Assembly (NCBI RefSeq): GCF_934725225.1
Contig: NZ_CAKVAM010000005.1
Span: 124,001-188,000, forward strand
Length of the DNA: 64,000 nt
Reading direction: 5' to 3'
Source: an uncultured Treponema sp.
GTDB taxonomy: Bacteria; Spirochaetota; Spirochaetia; Treponematales; Treponemataceae
A model generated the notes under the pieces. It ran no database searches. It worked only from the letters and a program-made list of their open reading frames with translations, and was not told the DNA's origin. Positions 8,184-15,260 of this stretch are shown here, piece after piece (position 1 is the stretch's first letter; the number at the start of each line of letters is the position of its first letter). The translations under genes were made by a program, and so were the position numbers.

Positions 8184-9221
8184 TTAGCTCCATTTGTATT
8201 TTATTGTGAAATTATTTTCGTCCGCAAAAACTTCCGCAGGAATTCCCATCGCAACCGGAACAGAAGGATCTACGTGTCCGATGTCAGCATCCATTATTAT
8301 TGGAAGATTAAATTCTGAAAGCATGTCTGTAACCGCGTTGTATTGATTTATTCCAAAAATTTCTTTTCCAAGAGAGGCGAGCGGGCGTCCGATTATAAAA
8401 CCTGAAGCTTTTTCAAACCAGCCGGCATTTTTCAAGTGCCAGACTTGCCGCCGGATTTCCGCTGGATTTCCGTCGCAGCTTTCAAGAATCCAGATGATTT
8501 TTTCTGCGCCGCGGTTAAATTCCTTTACGCTGTCAAGTTTTGTTCCGCACAAATTTGCAAGAACATCAAGGCAGCCGCCTAAAAGAATTCCTTCCATTTT
8601 TACTGAATCGTTTTTTTCTGGGAAAATTTTGAGAACTTTTTTTTCTGTAAGATTGTAAGTTAAATTTTCAAGATTTTCCGTGGAGTCGCTGTCGTTCTGC
8701 GGAAGCTGAAATTTTTCAAATCCTGAAACTTCTTTTACATTTCCTTCCAAAAGTCCAAGCGAATAAAGTTCAGGCGTTTGCCATTTTTTTCCAAATCCTG
8801 TAATTGTCGGCCCGTAAATTGCCGCGACTTTGCATTTTGTTATCAAAGGAAATATGAAATTTGTGTTGTCGGAATATCCCATGAACCATTTTGGCTTTGC
8901 AGCTGCGATTTTTTCAAAGTCAATGAAGCCAGCCGTTTCGCACATCAGTTCGCCGCCGCCCGCAGAAATAACTGCGGAATTTTCATCTGAGCAATAAAAT
9001 TCTTCGAGTTCTTTTGCCGCCATTTTTGGATCTGTTGAAATTCCTTTTCCGTCGCTTTTGAAAACAGTTTCTCCTGTAAAAATTTTGTAGCCAAGAGATT
9101 CAAATTTTTCCTTTGCAAAATTAAAGCGGGAAGTGTAAGGCTCTGTTGTGCATCCGAAAGAAGGAGCGGTTACAGCGATTGTGCAGCCTTTTTTTATTGA
9201 AGGCGGAATTCTTATGTTCAT
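8184..9221 (-). CDS. S66 family peptidase, LD-carboxypeptidase / MccF-like
   Basis: This is a 345-residue serine peptidase of family S66, which includes the murein LD-carboxypeptidase LdcA and the microcin C7 immunity protein MccF. The N-terminal GCTIAVTAPSFG is typical. The nucleophile serine lies in KWFMGYSDNTNF, the glutamate in WILESCDGNPAE, and the histidine in DADIGHVDPSVPVAMG. No signal peptide is seen, so it acts in the cytoplasm, probably in recycling of muropeptides or cleavage of peptide-nucleotide compounds. The overall form with its insertion before the Glu motif looks closer to MccF. It leads a three-gene group. A TATAAT box ends six bases before the ATG and there is no Shine-Dalgarno. 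Confidence 0.82.
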   Translation of the reverse strand: MNIRIPPSIKKGCTIAVTAPSFGCTTEPYTSRFNFAKEKFESLGYKIFTGETVFKSDGKGISTDPKMAAKELEEFYCSDENSAVISAGGGELMCETAGFIDFEKIAAAKPKWFMGYSDNTNFIFPLITKCKVAAIYGPTITGFGKKWQTPELYSLGLLEGNVKEVSGFEKFQLPQNDSDSTENLENLTYNLTEKKVLKIFPEKNDSVKMEGILLGGCLDVLANLCGTKLDSVKEFNRGAEKIIWILESCDGNPAEIRRQVWHLKNAGWFEKASGFIIGRPLASLGKEIFGINQYNAVTDMLSEFNLPIIMDADIGHVDPSVPVAMGIPAEVFADENNFTIKYKWS

Positions 9222-9227
9222 TCTGCG

Positions 9228-9233
9228 ATTATA
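9228..9233 (-). promoter_or_regulatory. -10 box placed for leaderless transcription of the S66 peptidase gene
   Basis: A perfect TATAAT on the minus strand is followed by CGCAGA and then the ATG at 9221. No good -35 hexamer is visible at the usual distance, so this promoter is weaker evidence than those of rlmD or the HAD gene. Confidence 0.5.
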
Positions 9234-9277
9234 TAATTTATGTTGAAAAAAATAAATTCTTTTTTCTTGAAAATTTT

Positions 9278-10084
9278 CTAGTTTTTTGCGTTGCTTTCAG
9301 GCGGAGTTTCTTTTTCCCGTTCACGCTCATTCAGCATTTCAGCATCTTCTCTTCCATGAAAAGAATTCCACTCTGAAAATTTCTGCTTTTTTGACTTATG
9401 AAAAACAGGCGAGTATTGTTTTCTCATTGCTGAATAATATTCTTCATCATCCATTGTGGATTTTTCTTCAGCAGGATGCTTTTTAAACCAAAGTTTCGCC
9501 TTGAGCTTGTTAGAAGATGTTGAAGCCACAGACTGCAGCACACCGAAATCAGTATAAGCCTTGTTTTCAAATTCGGCATATTCTTCATCAGAAAGATTCA
9601 AATTCTTGGAAATTTCATCTGCGAGAATTTTGTTCAGCTTTGATTCTCCAGATGAAGTCGCTTCAATCCACTCGCCTTTTGGATTTCCATTTTTGTCAGA
9701 ATTGCAAGTGGCAAGCTTTTTTGTTTCAACTGAAAACTGATTTTCATTTACGCTAATGTCAATTTCAGAATCCTGACGCTGAAGAACTCCGAGCGGACCT
9801 TTCATAATTATTTTCTGGCAAATCGTGTAAGTTCCCGCATCGAAATCCGCCTTTGAAAGATACATAACGCCATCAGATTTTTCTGAATCAGAATCGTCGG
9901 ACATAACTGCAAAAATCGCCGGAAGAATTTCCCTTCCCTCTGGAATAGTTCCTTCCGCAGCTTTTGCGTTTCCAGAAAGAGCTGAAAGATTTTTGCCCAA
10001 ACTTCCAAGACCGCTACTTTTTGCAGAAACAGCCGCCAAGAACAACATCGAAAACACAACCGATGCAACAAATATTTTTTTCAT
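9278..10084 (-). CDS. Secreted protein of unknown function behind a poly-G promoter
   Basis: This encodes 268 residues. The start at 10084 follows AAGGAGTTTTTT, a good ribosome binding site, and gives a clear signal peptide (MKKIFVASVVFSMLFLAAVSA). The frame runs further upstream through the poly-G tract, but that extension has no role as coding sequence. The mature part has a region with predicted beta-strands (residues 60-150) and a highly charged C-terminus rich in Glu, Lys and Arg (ending about NEREREKETPPESNAKN). I recognise no family. It would be periplasmic or surface exposed. The promoter has a nine-base G tract in its spacer, so expression may switch by slipped-strand mispairing. This is the only gene here with such an arrangement. 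Confidence 0.75.
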   Translation of the reverse strand: MKKIFVASVVFSMLFLAAVSAKSSGLGSLGKNLSALSGNAKAAEGTIPEGREILPAIFAVMSDDSDSEKSDGVMYLSKADFDAGTYTICQKIIMKGPLGVLQRQDSEIDISVNENQFSVETKKLATCNSDKNGNPKGEWIEATSSGESKLNKILADEISKNLNLSDEEYAEFENKAYTDFGVLQSVASTSSNKLKAKLWFKKHPAEEKSTMDDEEYYSAMRKQYSPVFHKSKKQKFSEWNSFHGREDAEMLNEREREKETPPESNAKN

Positions 10085-10118
10085 AAAAAACTCCTTGTAA
10101 ATTTTAAAAGTCATCAAT

Positions 10119-10146
10119 ACACTACCCCCCCCCGGCAATTTGTCAA
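10119..10146 (-). promoter_or_regulatory. Promoter with poly-G spacer, likely phase variable
   Basis: On the minus strand TTGACA (10146-10141) is followed by a 16-base spacer made of AATTGCC and nine G, then TAGTGT (10124-10119), which keeps the three most conserved -10 bases (T1, A2, T6). The start point would lie near 10112, leaving a leader of about 28 bases with an AAGGAG site. Change of the G tract by one base would move the spacer to 15 or 17. Confidence 0.65.
10125..10133. repeat. Homopolymeric tract of nine C (poly-G on the minus strand)
   Basis: Nine C in a row lie in an otherwise AT-rich intergenic region, exactly between the -35 and -10 boxes of the minus-strand gene. Such tracts are prone to slipped-strand length change; in T. 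pallidum, poly-G tracts near tpr promoters control transcription. Confidence 0.95.
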
Positions 10147-10190
10147 GCACCAAAATAAAAATAATTTTTGGAATTTTTCAATTTTTTCTA

Positions 10191-10219
10191 TTGACATAAA
10201 TAATAAAAAATAATATAGT
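10191..10219 (+). promoter_or_regulatory. Promoter of tRNA-Phe
   Basis: TTGACA (10191-10196), a 17-base AT-only spacer and TATAGT (10214-10219) lie 14 bases before the mature tRNA. This is a near-consensus vegetative promoter. Confidence 0.85.
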
Positions 10220-10233
10220 CTTATACATCAATT

Positions 10234-10306
10234 GCCGGTGTAGCTCAGCTGGTAGAGCGGAGGACTGAAAATCCTTATGTCGTCAGTTCGATTCTGACCG
10301 CTGGCA
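10234..10306 (+). tRNA. tRNA-Phe (GAA)
   Basis: The 73-base gene folds into a cloverleaf. The acceptor GCCGGTG pairs with CGCTGGC with two wobble pairs, the D arm is GCTC-AGCTGGTAGA-GAGC-like, the anticodon loop CTGAAAA has GAA, and the T arm contains GTTCGATTC. The 3' CCA is not encoded. Promoter and terminator flank it directly. Confidence 0.95.
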
Positions 10307-10311
10307 ATTTC

Positions 10312-10338
10312 AAGCACTCTTTTACAGGGTGCTTTTTT
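10312..10338 (+). terminator. Intrinsic terminator after tRNA-Phe
   Basis: AAGCACTC (10312-10319) pairs with GGGTGCTT (10327-10334), followed by a T run. Confidence 0.85.
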
Positions 10339-10354
10339 ATTTTTACAAAAATCC

Positions 10355-10605
10355 GTGGAAACAAAAATTCTTGTCTCTTCTGTTGATGAAAGCAAGGCTG
10401 AAAATTATGCTTATAAAGTTTCTTGCTTGTATGTTCCGCTTAAAAAAAACTCGACCCGATTATTGTGAATTATTACAGCAACAACGATGAAGTGATTGAC
10501 TTCAAGTCTGATTCGCTAGTTGAAATCAAGGGAAAAATTTCTAAAATAAATTTTGATGAAAACTCGATGACTTATAAAATTTCAAGCATTGATATAGAAG
10601 AATAA
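10355..10605 (+). pseudogene. Frameshifted gene remnant of unknown family
   Basis: Two overlapping pieces of coding-like sequence are joined at a run of eight A (10442-10449). The first frame, from GTG at 10355, reads VETKILVSSVDESKAENYAY and on to VPLKKN before a stop at 10468. The second frame continues with LDPIIVNYYSNNDEVIDF and ends in YKISSIDIEE with a stop at 10605. Together they look like one small soluble domain of about 83 residues broken by a one- or two-base indel; the 5' end may also be lost, because no ribosome binding site is seen and the preceding sequence is the tRNA-Phe terminator. I do not recognise the family. A strong terminator follows. Confidence 0.5.
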
Positions 10606-10632
10606 AATTTTTTCTTTTCTGAAAAATCTGGT

Positions 10633-10679
10633 TGCCTGAAACTTTTCTAAAACATGAAAAATTTCAGGCAGTTTTTTTA
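10633..10679 (+). terminator. Intrinsic terminator after the gene remnant
   Basis: TGCCTGAAA (10633-10641) pairs perfectly with TTTCAGGCA (10662-10670), followed by G and seven T. Confidence 0.85.
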
Positions 10680-10701
10680 TTTAAAAAATTCAGTTTAAAA
10701 T

Positions 10702-10736
10702 AAAAAAAGACTTGCCAAAATCAGACAAGCCTTTTA
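10702..10736 (-). terminator. Intrinsic terminator of the tRNA-Val / tRNA-Pro transcript
   Basis: On the minus strand GGCTTG pairs with CAAGTC and is followed by a run of seven T, just downstream of tRNA-Pro. Confidence 0.7.
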
Positions 10737-10738
10737 GG

Positions 10739-10811
<73 letters not shown>

Positions 10812-10819
10812 AAACGAAG

Positions 10820-10893
10820 TGGGCTCTGAGGGGATCGAACCCCCGACATTCTGGGTGTAAACCAGACGCTCGTACCAGCTGAGCTAAGAGCCC
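10820..10893 (-). tRNA. tRNA-Val (TAC)
   Basis: The 74-base gene starts GGGCTCTTAGCTCAGCTGG. The anticodon arm TCTGGTTTACACCCAGA has anticodon TAC, and the T arm is GGGGGTTCGATCCCC. The acceptor GGGCTCT pairs with AGAGCCC. It is eight bases upstream of tRNA-Pro on the same strand, so both are probably in one transcript. Confidence 0.95.
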
Positions 10894-10963
10894 GTTTCAA
10901 GTGTCGCTATATTAGCAATTCAGCATTTTTTTGTCAATAGAAAAATATGAAAAAACTCAAAAA

Positions 10964-11308
10964 TTAATGTTTTAGCTTGAAATTTTTTCTGTTTCTTTTG
11001 GAAGTGTTTTTCTGCTCGGAAAAAGTTTTGTCAACTAGCTCGGATATTGTTTCTGTTACGATGTTTTTGTATTTTATAAAATCTTCTTTTGTTTCCGTGA
11101 ATAACTGAAACGGCTTTACTTCTAAAATTTCCAAGAATTTTTCTATGGTTTCTTTTTTAGGCCAAGTTTTTCCCGTTTCAATTTTTGAAATTCCCACTGA
11201 TGTTATTCCTGCTTTTTCAGCCAGCTCCTCCTGCGTCATTTTTGATTTTATTCTGTAACAGCGGATGTTTGCGCCCAAAATTTTGCATAAATCCCTAGGT
11301 TTGTCCAT
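10964..11308 (-). CDS. XRE-family helix-turn-helix transcription regulator
   Basis: This 114-residue protein has a Cro/CI-type helix-turn-helix in residues 10-65: IRCYRIKSKMTQEELAEKAG as helices 1-2, ITSVGISKIETGKTWPKKET as the recognition region, and LEILEVKPFQLF closing the domain. The basic C-terminal tail (KNTSKRNRKNFKLKH) may aid DNA or partner binding. It has no enzymatic domain. The ATG at 11308 lies six bases after a TAAAAT box with no Shine-Dalgarno. Its upstream region contains CAGTTTAAGT twice (near 11327 and 11384), and ACTT-7-AAGT overlaps the promoter; these could be operator sites for autoregulation, which is inference. Confidence 0.88.
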   Translation of the reverse strand: MDKPRDLCKILGANIRCYRIKSKMTQEELAEKAGITSVGISKIETGKTWPKKETIEKFLEILEVKPFQLFTETKEDFIKYKNIVTETISELVDKTFSEQKNTSKRNRKNFKLKH

Positions 11309-11314
11309 GAGGCA

Positions 11315-11320
11315 ATTTTA
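11315..11320 (-). promoter_or_regulatory. -10 box close to the start of the XRE regulator gene
   Basis: TAAAAT on the minus strand ends six bases before the ATG; the overlapping TATAAA is an alternative. No convincing -35 is seen. The arrangement suggests a leaderless message. Confidence 0.4.
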
Positions 11321-11434
11321 TACTTGCAGTTTAAGTGAGAAGAAGAAATCCGCAGTTGCAAAATCGAACGCTAGTTAAATTGCCAGTTTAAGTAATCTGT
11401 TTCTTTTGATTGTTCTTAATTGAAAGGAAAGGGC

Positions 11435-11477
11435 GTTTTTGCAAGACATTGAAAATTTTTCCATGAATTGCAAAAAC
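11435..11477. repeat. Perfect 10-base inverted repeat downstream of hup
   Basis: GTTTTTGCAA (11435-11444) is repeated inverted as TTGCAAAAAC (11468-11477) with a 23-base AT-rich loop. It could be the 3' end structure of the hup transcript, but no T run follows on the minus strand, so its role as terminator is unclear. Confidence 0.5.
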
Positions 11478-11493
11478 TTTTGAAATTGATTTT

Positions 11494-11772
11494 TTATTTT
11501 TTGTTCAGGCGGTCTTTGAGAGCTTTTCCTGGCTTGAATTTTGGTGTTTTTGAAGCCGCGATTTTAATTGTTTCTCCAGTTGCAGGATTGCGTCCTTCTC
11601 TTGCGGCTCTTTTTCCAACTGTAAATGTTCCGAATCCGATGAGCTGCACGTCGTGTCCTTTTTCAAGTTCCTTTGAGACAATCTCAAGAAATGATTTGAG
11701 CGCGCTTTCTGTGTCTTTTTTTGGCAATCCTGTTGATTTTGCCATTTTTTCAATAAGTTCAGCTTTGTTCAT
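11494..11772 (-). CDS. hup: HU-family histone-like DNA-binding protein
   Basis: This is a 92-residue member of the HU/IHF family, a dimeric protein that bends DNA and shapes the nucleoid. The N-terminal helices MNKAELIEKMAKSTGLPKKD and the signature GFGTFTVGKRAAREGRNPATG (beta-arm with the RNPATG turn) are complete, as is the C-terminal KTPKFKPGKALKDRL. It starts after a TAGGAG site. A TATACT box on the minus strand at 11866-11861 would give a leader of about 80 bases. It is monocistronic as far as can be seen. Confidence 0.95.
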   Translation of the reverse strand: MNKAELIEKMAKSTGLPKKDTESALKSFLEIVSKELEKGHDVQLIGFGTFTVGKRAAREGRNPATGETIKIAASKTPKFKPGKALKDRLNKK

Positions 11773-11938
11773 TTTTTTCTCCTAATGTAAAAACTTTTGA
11801 AAATCGCCCCAAAACTTAAAAAATAAAAGCCTTGGTGTTTTTCAAAATGCAATGGGCAAAAGTATACTTGAATATTTATAAAAACTCTAGTGCAAAATTA
11901 AATTTTTCTAAAAAATACTGAACTTTTTTGAAGTTTCG

Positions 11939-11967
11939 TTGACTATCCATGCGAAAACTGCTAATAT
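11939..11967 (+). promoter_or_regulatory. Promoter of the rpsF-ssb-rpsR-rplI operon
   Basis: TTGACT (11939-11944), a 17-base spacer and TAATAT (11962-11967) form a good promoter. The start point near 11974 gives a leader of about 53 bases. Confidence 0.75.
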
Positions 11968-11973
11968 CAATTA

Positions 11974-12026
11974 CCCCTTGGAGTTGCGTACGCGGCTCCC
12001 ATTCTGACCATAAGGAGAAACATACG
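11974..12026 (+). promoter_or_regulatory. Possible S6:S18 autoregulatory leader
   Basis: The leader contains GGAGTTGCGTACGCGGCTCC, in which GGAG pairs with CTCC around an inner GCG-TA-CGC helix. A small hairpin of this kind in front of rpsF is where the known S6:S18 leader motif sits in many bacteria. The match is to position and general shape, not to a model I could run. Confidence 0.4.
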
Positions 12027-12317
12027 ATGAGAAAGTATGAACTTATGACAATCTTTCCTTTAGAGGAAGAAAAATCTAAGGCCGGCCTTGAAACTCTTAG
12101 AGCTGACCTTGCAAGTTTCGGCGCAGAAATCGAAAAAGAGGAAGTTTTCGGCGACCGTGATCTTACATACGAAGTAAAAAAGCAGAAACGCGGACACTTT
12201 GTTCTTTTTACACTGAAATTGAATCCTGCTAAAATCATTGAGCTTGACGGTAAATTCAAATTCAACACAAATCTTTTGAAATATCTTTTTGTTTTAATCG
12301 AATCAAAGAACGTATAA
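12027..12317 (+). CDS. rpsF: Ribosomal protein S6
   Basis: This 96-residue 30S protein starts MRKYELMTIFPLEEEKSK, the conserved S6 N-terminus, after an AAGGAG site at 12012-12017. The frame is open 26 codons further upstream, but that extension covers the promoter and leader. KIIELDGKFKFNTNLLKYLFVLIE is the typical C-terminal half. S6 binds 16S rRNA as a heterodimer with S18, whose gene lies two positions downstream. It opens the rpsF-ssb-rpsR-rplI operon, whose gene order is common in bacteria. Confidence 0.95.
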   Translation: MRKYELMTIFPLEEEKSKAGLETLRADLASFGAEIEKEEVFGDRDLTYEVKKQKRGHFVLFTLKLNPAKIIELDGKFKFNTNLLKYLFVLIESKNV

Positions 12318-12341
12318 GACAAAAAAATTCCGGAGTAGATT

Positions 12342-12830
12342 ATGGCGAATTCTGATATAAACAGCGTTGTTATTGTAGGAAGACTTACAAGAGACGCAGA
12401 ATTAAGGTATCTTAACAGCGGAACTGCTGTCGCTTCAATTTCTATTGCTGTAAACCGCAGCAAGAAAGATGGAGACCAGTGGATCAGCGAGGCTAACTTT
12501 TTCGACGTTTCATATTTCGGAAAGGGCGCGGAAGGTATCAAGCCTTATCTTACAAAAGGAACACAAATTGCGGTTCAAGGTTCTTTGCGCCAGGACAGAT
12601 GGGAAAAAGACGGACAGAAATTCAGCAGGGTAAATATTCTTGCTGACTCAGTTGAGCTTTTGGGCTCAAGGTCTTCTGGAAGTCAGAATAACGGCGGCTC
12701 TGATTCATTCGGGGGTTATCAGCAGCGCGCTTCTTATTCTCAAAATCAGTCTTCCGGCGGCGGATATGAGCCTTCTTCAGAAGCTTTTGGCGGAGACAAC
12801 GCAGGCTTCCCTGAAGATATTCCGTTTTAA
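12342..12830 (+). CDS. ssb: Single-stranded DNA-binding protein
   Basis: This 162-residue protein has an OB-fold in residues 1-110 (NSVVIVGRLTRDAELRYLNSG, ISIAVNRSKKDGDQW, FFDVSYFGKGAEG, GSLRQDRWEKDGQKFSR), a Gly/Ser/Gln-rich flexible linker, and the acidic C-terminal tip FPEDIPF, through which SSB recruits replication and repair proteins. It lies between rpsF and rpsR, as in many bacteria, behind a GGAG site. It coats single-stranded DNA during replication, repair and recombination. Confidence 0.97.
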   Translation: MANSDINSVVIVGRLTRDAELRYLNSGTAVASISIAVNRSKKDGDQWISEANFFDVSYFGKGAEGIKPYLTKGTQIAVQGSLRQDRWEKDGQKFSRVNILADSVELLGSRSSGSQNNGGSDSFGGYQQRASYSQNQSSGGGYEPSSEAFGGDNAGFPEDIPF

Positions 12831-12875
12831 TTCGGTTTCCGCAGTTTAAAAACTCTTAAAAACAGGAGCTATATT

Positions 12876-13190
12876 ATGGCAGACGAAAAAGAAGTAAACG
12901 AAAATACAAATGTAACACAGGAGCAGCTTCAGGATTCAGGACGTGAAGACGAAGTTCGCGGAGCTCGTGGAAAAGGAAAATTTTTCTCACACAAGAAAGT
13001 ATGCCGCTTTTGCGCAAACAAGGGAAAAATTGATTACAAGGATGCAGACGGACTTCGCCGCTTTACAACAGAACGTGGCAAGATTCTTCCACGCCGCATA
13101 ACTGGAACTTGCGCAAGACATCAGAAAGAAGTTGCAGCCGCAATTAAACGTGCGCGCGCAATTTGTCTTCTTCCTTTTGTTGCAGACTAA
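12876..13190 (+). CDS. rpsR: Ribosomal protein S18
   Basis: This 104-residue 30S protein has a roughly 35-residue acidic N-terminal extension rich in Glu and Asn before the S18 core, which begins KVCRFCANKGKIDYKD and contains the conserved RGKILPRRITGTCARHQKEVA. The core Cys pair is kept. S18 forms a heterodimer with S6 in the platform of the small subunit. The start follows ACAGGAG. The N-terminal extension is longer than the E. coli protein (75 residues). Confidence 0.95.
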   Translation: MADEKEVNENTNVTQEQLQDSGREDEVRGARGKGKFFSHKKVCRFCANKGKIDYKDADGLRRFTTERGKILPRRITGTCARHQKEVAAAIKRARAICLLPFVAD

Positions 13191-13258
13191 TTTTTTCAGC
13201 AGAGAAGCCAACTCCTGGTGGATCTGCGTAAAACTAAAATTTTATAGGAGCTTGAAAA

Positions 13259-13780
13259 ATGAAAGTAATTCTTAATGAAGATGTAAAACACCTCGGAGAA
13301 ATGGGTGATGTAAAGAATGTTGCAAACGGATATTTCCGCAACTATCTTTTCCCTCGTATGCTTGCAGTTCCATGCACACCGGAAACAGAAGCTTATTTTG
13401 CTACAAAAAAGGCTGAAATTGAAGCCCGCAAGGAACAGAAGCGCAAGGACAGCAAGAGCTTGAAGGAAAAACTTGAGGCTCTTGAAGTTGTTATTTCTAT
13501 GCCTGCTGGAAACAACGGCAAATTGTACGGAGCCGTTACAAACCAGACAGTTTCTGACTTCTACAAGAAGAGCGGATTCGAGATTGAGCGCAAGAAAGTT
13601 GAAATTCCTGGACACACAATCAAAAATACAGGCTCTTATTCTGTAAAAGTTCATCTTTATGAAACTACAGTAGCTGAAGTAAAAGTTACAGTAAAATCAC
13701 AGGATGATGCAACTGCTAAGAAAGAAGAAGTTCCTGCAAAAAAAGATGAAGCACCAGCTGAAGAGGCAAAATCTGAGTAA
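13259..13780 (+). CDS. rplI: Ribosomal protein L9 with charged C-terminal tail
   Basis: This 173-residue 50S protein starts MKVILNEDVKHLGEMGDVKN, the L9 signature (LGxxGdvvxVxxGYxRNyLfP, here NGYFRNYLFPRMLA), followed by the long connecting helix and the C-terminal domain. After residue 150 it carries an extra tail rich in Lys, Glu, Ala and Pro (KKEEVPAKKDEAPAEEAK), not part of the E. coli protein (149 residues). It is the last gene of the operon, with TAGGAG in front and a terminator behind. Confidence 0.96.
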   Translation: MKVILNEDVKHLGEMGDVKNVANGYFRNYLFPRMLAVPCTPETEAYFATKKAEIEARKEQKRKDSKSLKEKLEALEVVISMPAGNNGKLYGAVTNQTVSDFYKKSGFEIERKKVEIPGHTIKNTGSYSVKVHLYETTVAEVKVTVKSQDDATAKKEEVPAKKDEAPAEEAKSE

Positions 13781-13803
13781 TAGTTAAAATTGCTTGGGAA
13801 AAA

Positions 13804-13838
13804 TAAAACCGTGAGATTTTTCTTGCGGTTTTTTTTAT
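13804..13838 (+). terminator. Intrinsic terminator of the rpsF operon
   Basis: AAACCG (13806-13811) pairs with CGGTTT (13826-13831), followed by a T run, 25 bases after the rplI stop. Confidence 0.7.
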
Positions 13839-13870
13839 TTATGGTTTGTTAAAAACGTAAAAGAGGAAAA

Positions 13871-15199
13871 ATGGATCTGAAAGATAAGATACCGCCGCAT
13901 AATATTGAGGCAGAGCAGGCTGTTCTTGGAGCTCTTTTGCTGGACTGGAGCTCTGTAAGCGATGTTGTAACATATTTGCGAAGTGAAAATTTTTACAGCC
14001 AGCAGAATCAGCTTATTTATGAATCCTTGATGCATCTTTTTTCAGCTGGAATAAAAGGCGACTTGCTTACTCTTGTTGACGACCTCACAAAAAACGGAAA
14101 ACTTGAGGCTGCAGGCGGAGTCGCTTACATTTCTTCTCTGACGGATATTGTTCCCACAAGCGCGAATGTTGACTATTACGCAAAAATTGTTCTTGATCAG
14201 TCAACCCGGCGGAATCTTATAAAAATTTCCTCGGAAATAAAAGCGTCCAGTTTTGATGAGACAAAGGAAAGCCGTTCTATTCTTGAAGACGCTGAGCAGA
14301 AAATTTTCAAGCTCACGGATATAAATCAGTCTGCGCAAGTTCTTGCAATGAAAGATGTTGTGCCGAAGGTTATTCAGATAATCGATACAAGGTACAAAAA
14401 TAAAAACGCGTTTTCCGGCATTCCGTCTGGACTTAACGACCTTGACAGCATGACAAGCGGTTTTCAGAACAGCGAAATGATTATAATCGGCGCGCGTCCT
14501 TCAATGGGAAAAACTGCCCTTGCGTTGAGCATGATGCAAAACATTGCGATTGACCGCGGAATTCCGTGCGGATTTTTCAGCTTGGAAATGTCTGCGGATC
14601 AGATTGCGCAGCGTCTTCTTTCTCAGATTGCGAGAATTCCTGGAACAAAGCTTAGAAACGGAATGCTTAAAATAGAAGATTTTAAAAAGCTTCAGGATGC
14701 GGCAGGAGAATGTTTCAATGCGCCTCTTTATATTGTTGACACTCCGAACATGAAGCTCCTTGATTTGCGGGCAATGGCAAGACGCATGAAAGTCAACCAA
14801 AAAGTCCAGATTATTTTTATTGACTATATCGGACTTATTACAAGCGAAAATCCTGACGCCCAGCTTTTTGAGCAGCAGTCAGCAATTTCAAAGTCCCTGA
14901 AAAGCCTTGCGCGTGAGCTTGAGATTCCGATTGTCGTTTTGTGCCAGGTTGCAAGAGCCGCGGAAGGTGAAGAGCCGAATCTTGCTCAGCTTAGAGGCTC
15001 AGGTTCGATTGAGCAGGACGCTGACATGGTTATGTTTATCCACGGAAAACGAAGCGACAACAAGGAAACAAACGAAGGCTACAATCCGGTTCAGGAACGA
15101 AAAATTATTGTGGCAAAACAGCGCAATGGTCCGATTGGCGATGTTGACGTTATATTTCTTTCAAGCTACACAAAATTTGAAAACAAAAGCAAGGAATAA
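13871..15199 (+). CDS. dnaB: Replicative DNA helicase
   Basis: This 442-residue helicase has the N-terminal DnaB domain (PPHNIEAEQAVLGALLLD) and a RecA-like motor domain. Walker A is GARPSMGKTALALSM (about residue 205), Walker B is IIFIDYIGLI, followed by CQVARAAEG and QLRGSGSIEQDADMVMFI and the C-terminal AKQRNGPIGDVDVIF. It unwinds DNA at the replication fork as a hexamer. It follows the rplI terminator, with AGAGG before the ATG. No intein or insertion is present. Confidence 0.97.
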   Translation: MDLKDKIPPHNIEAEQAVLGALLLDWSSVSDVVTYLRSENFYSQQNQLIYESLMHLFSAGIKGDLLTLVDDLTKNGKLEAAGGVAYISSLTDIVPTSANVDYYAKIVLDQSTRRNLIKISSEIKASSFDETKESRSILEDAEQKIFKLTDINQSAQVLAMKDVVPKVIQIIDTRYKNKNAFSGIPSGLNDLDSMTSGFQNSEMIIIGARPSMGKTALALSMMQNIAIDRGIPCGFFSLEMSADQIAQRLLSQIARIPGTKLRNGMLKIEDFKKLQDAAGECFNAPLYIVDTPNMKLLDLRAMARRMKVNQKVQIIFIDYIGLITSENPDAQLFEQQSAISKSLKSLARELEIPIVVLCQVARAAEGEEPNLAQLRGSGSIEQDADMVMFIHGKRSDNKETNEGYNPVQERKIIVAKQRNGPIGDVDVIFLSSYTKFENKSKE

Positions 15200-15203
15200 T
15201 CTG

Positions 15204-15232
15204 TTTACAGTTTGTTTCAATTCCTGTATACT
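15204..15232 (+). promoter_or_regulatory. Promoter upstream of the structured repeat and metallohydrolase gene
   Basis: TTTACA (15204-15209), a 17-base spacer and TATACT (15227-15232) follow the dnaB stop directly. Transcription from about 15239 would put the whole structured repeat in the 5' leader of the gene at 15419. Confidence 0.6.
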
Positions 15233-15240
15233 ATAATCTC

Positions 15241-15260
15241 AAAAATTCTGCGGAATTTTT
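15241..15260 (+). other. Hairpin directly before the structured repeat
   Basis: AAAAATTC pairs perfectly with GAATTTTT around TGCG. It is followed by ATGGAGG, the same seven bases that follow the last hairpin of the repeat at 15412. Confidence 0.6.

Noticed and set aside
10085..10153. Upstream extension of the secreted protein through the poly-G tract
   Set aside because: The extension would hide the signal peptide and the AAGGAG site, and the same bases form a better promoter.
10442..10449. Programmed frameshift in the A8 run
   Set aside because: No stimulatory structure or ribosome binding site is seen and the 5' end seems incomplete; decay or sequencing error is simpler.
11435..11477. 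Inverted repeat as terminator of hup
   Set aside because: The stem is AT-rich with a long loop and no T run on the minus strand; kept only as an inverted repeat.
11876..12541. Long open frame on the minus strand opposite rpsF and ssb
   Set aside because: It is opposite two certain genes of a conserved operon, covers their promoter, and has no ribosome binding site or recognisable domain.
13196..13654. 152-codon minus-strand frame opposite rplI
   Set aside because: It is opposite a certain ribosomal protein gene and has no supporting signals.
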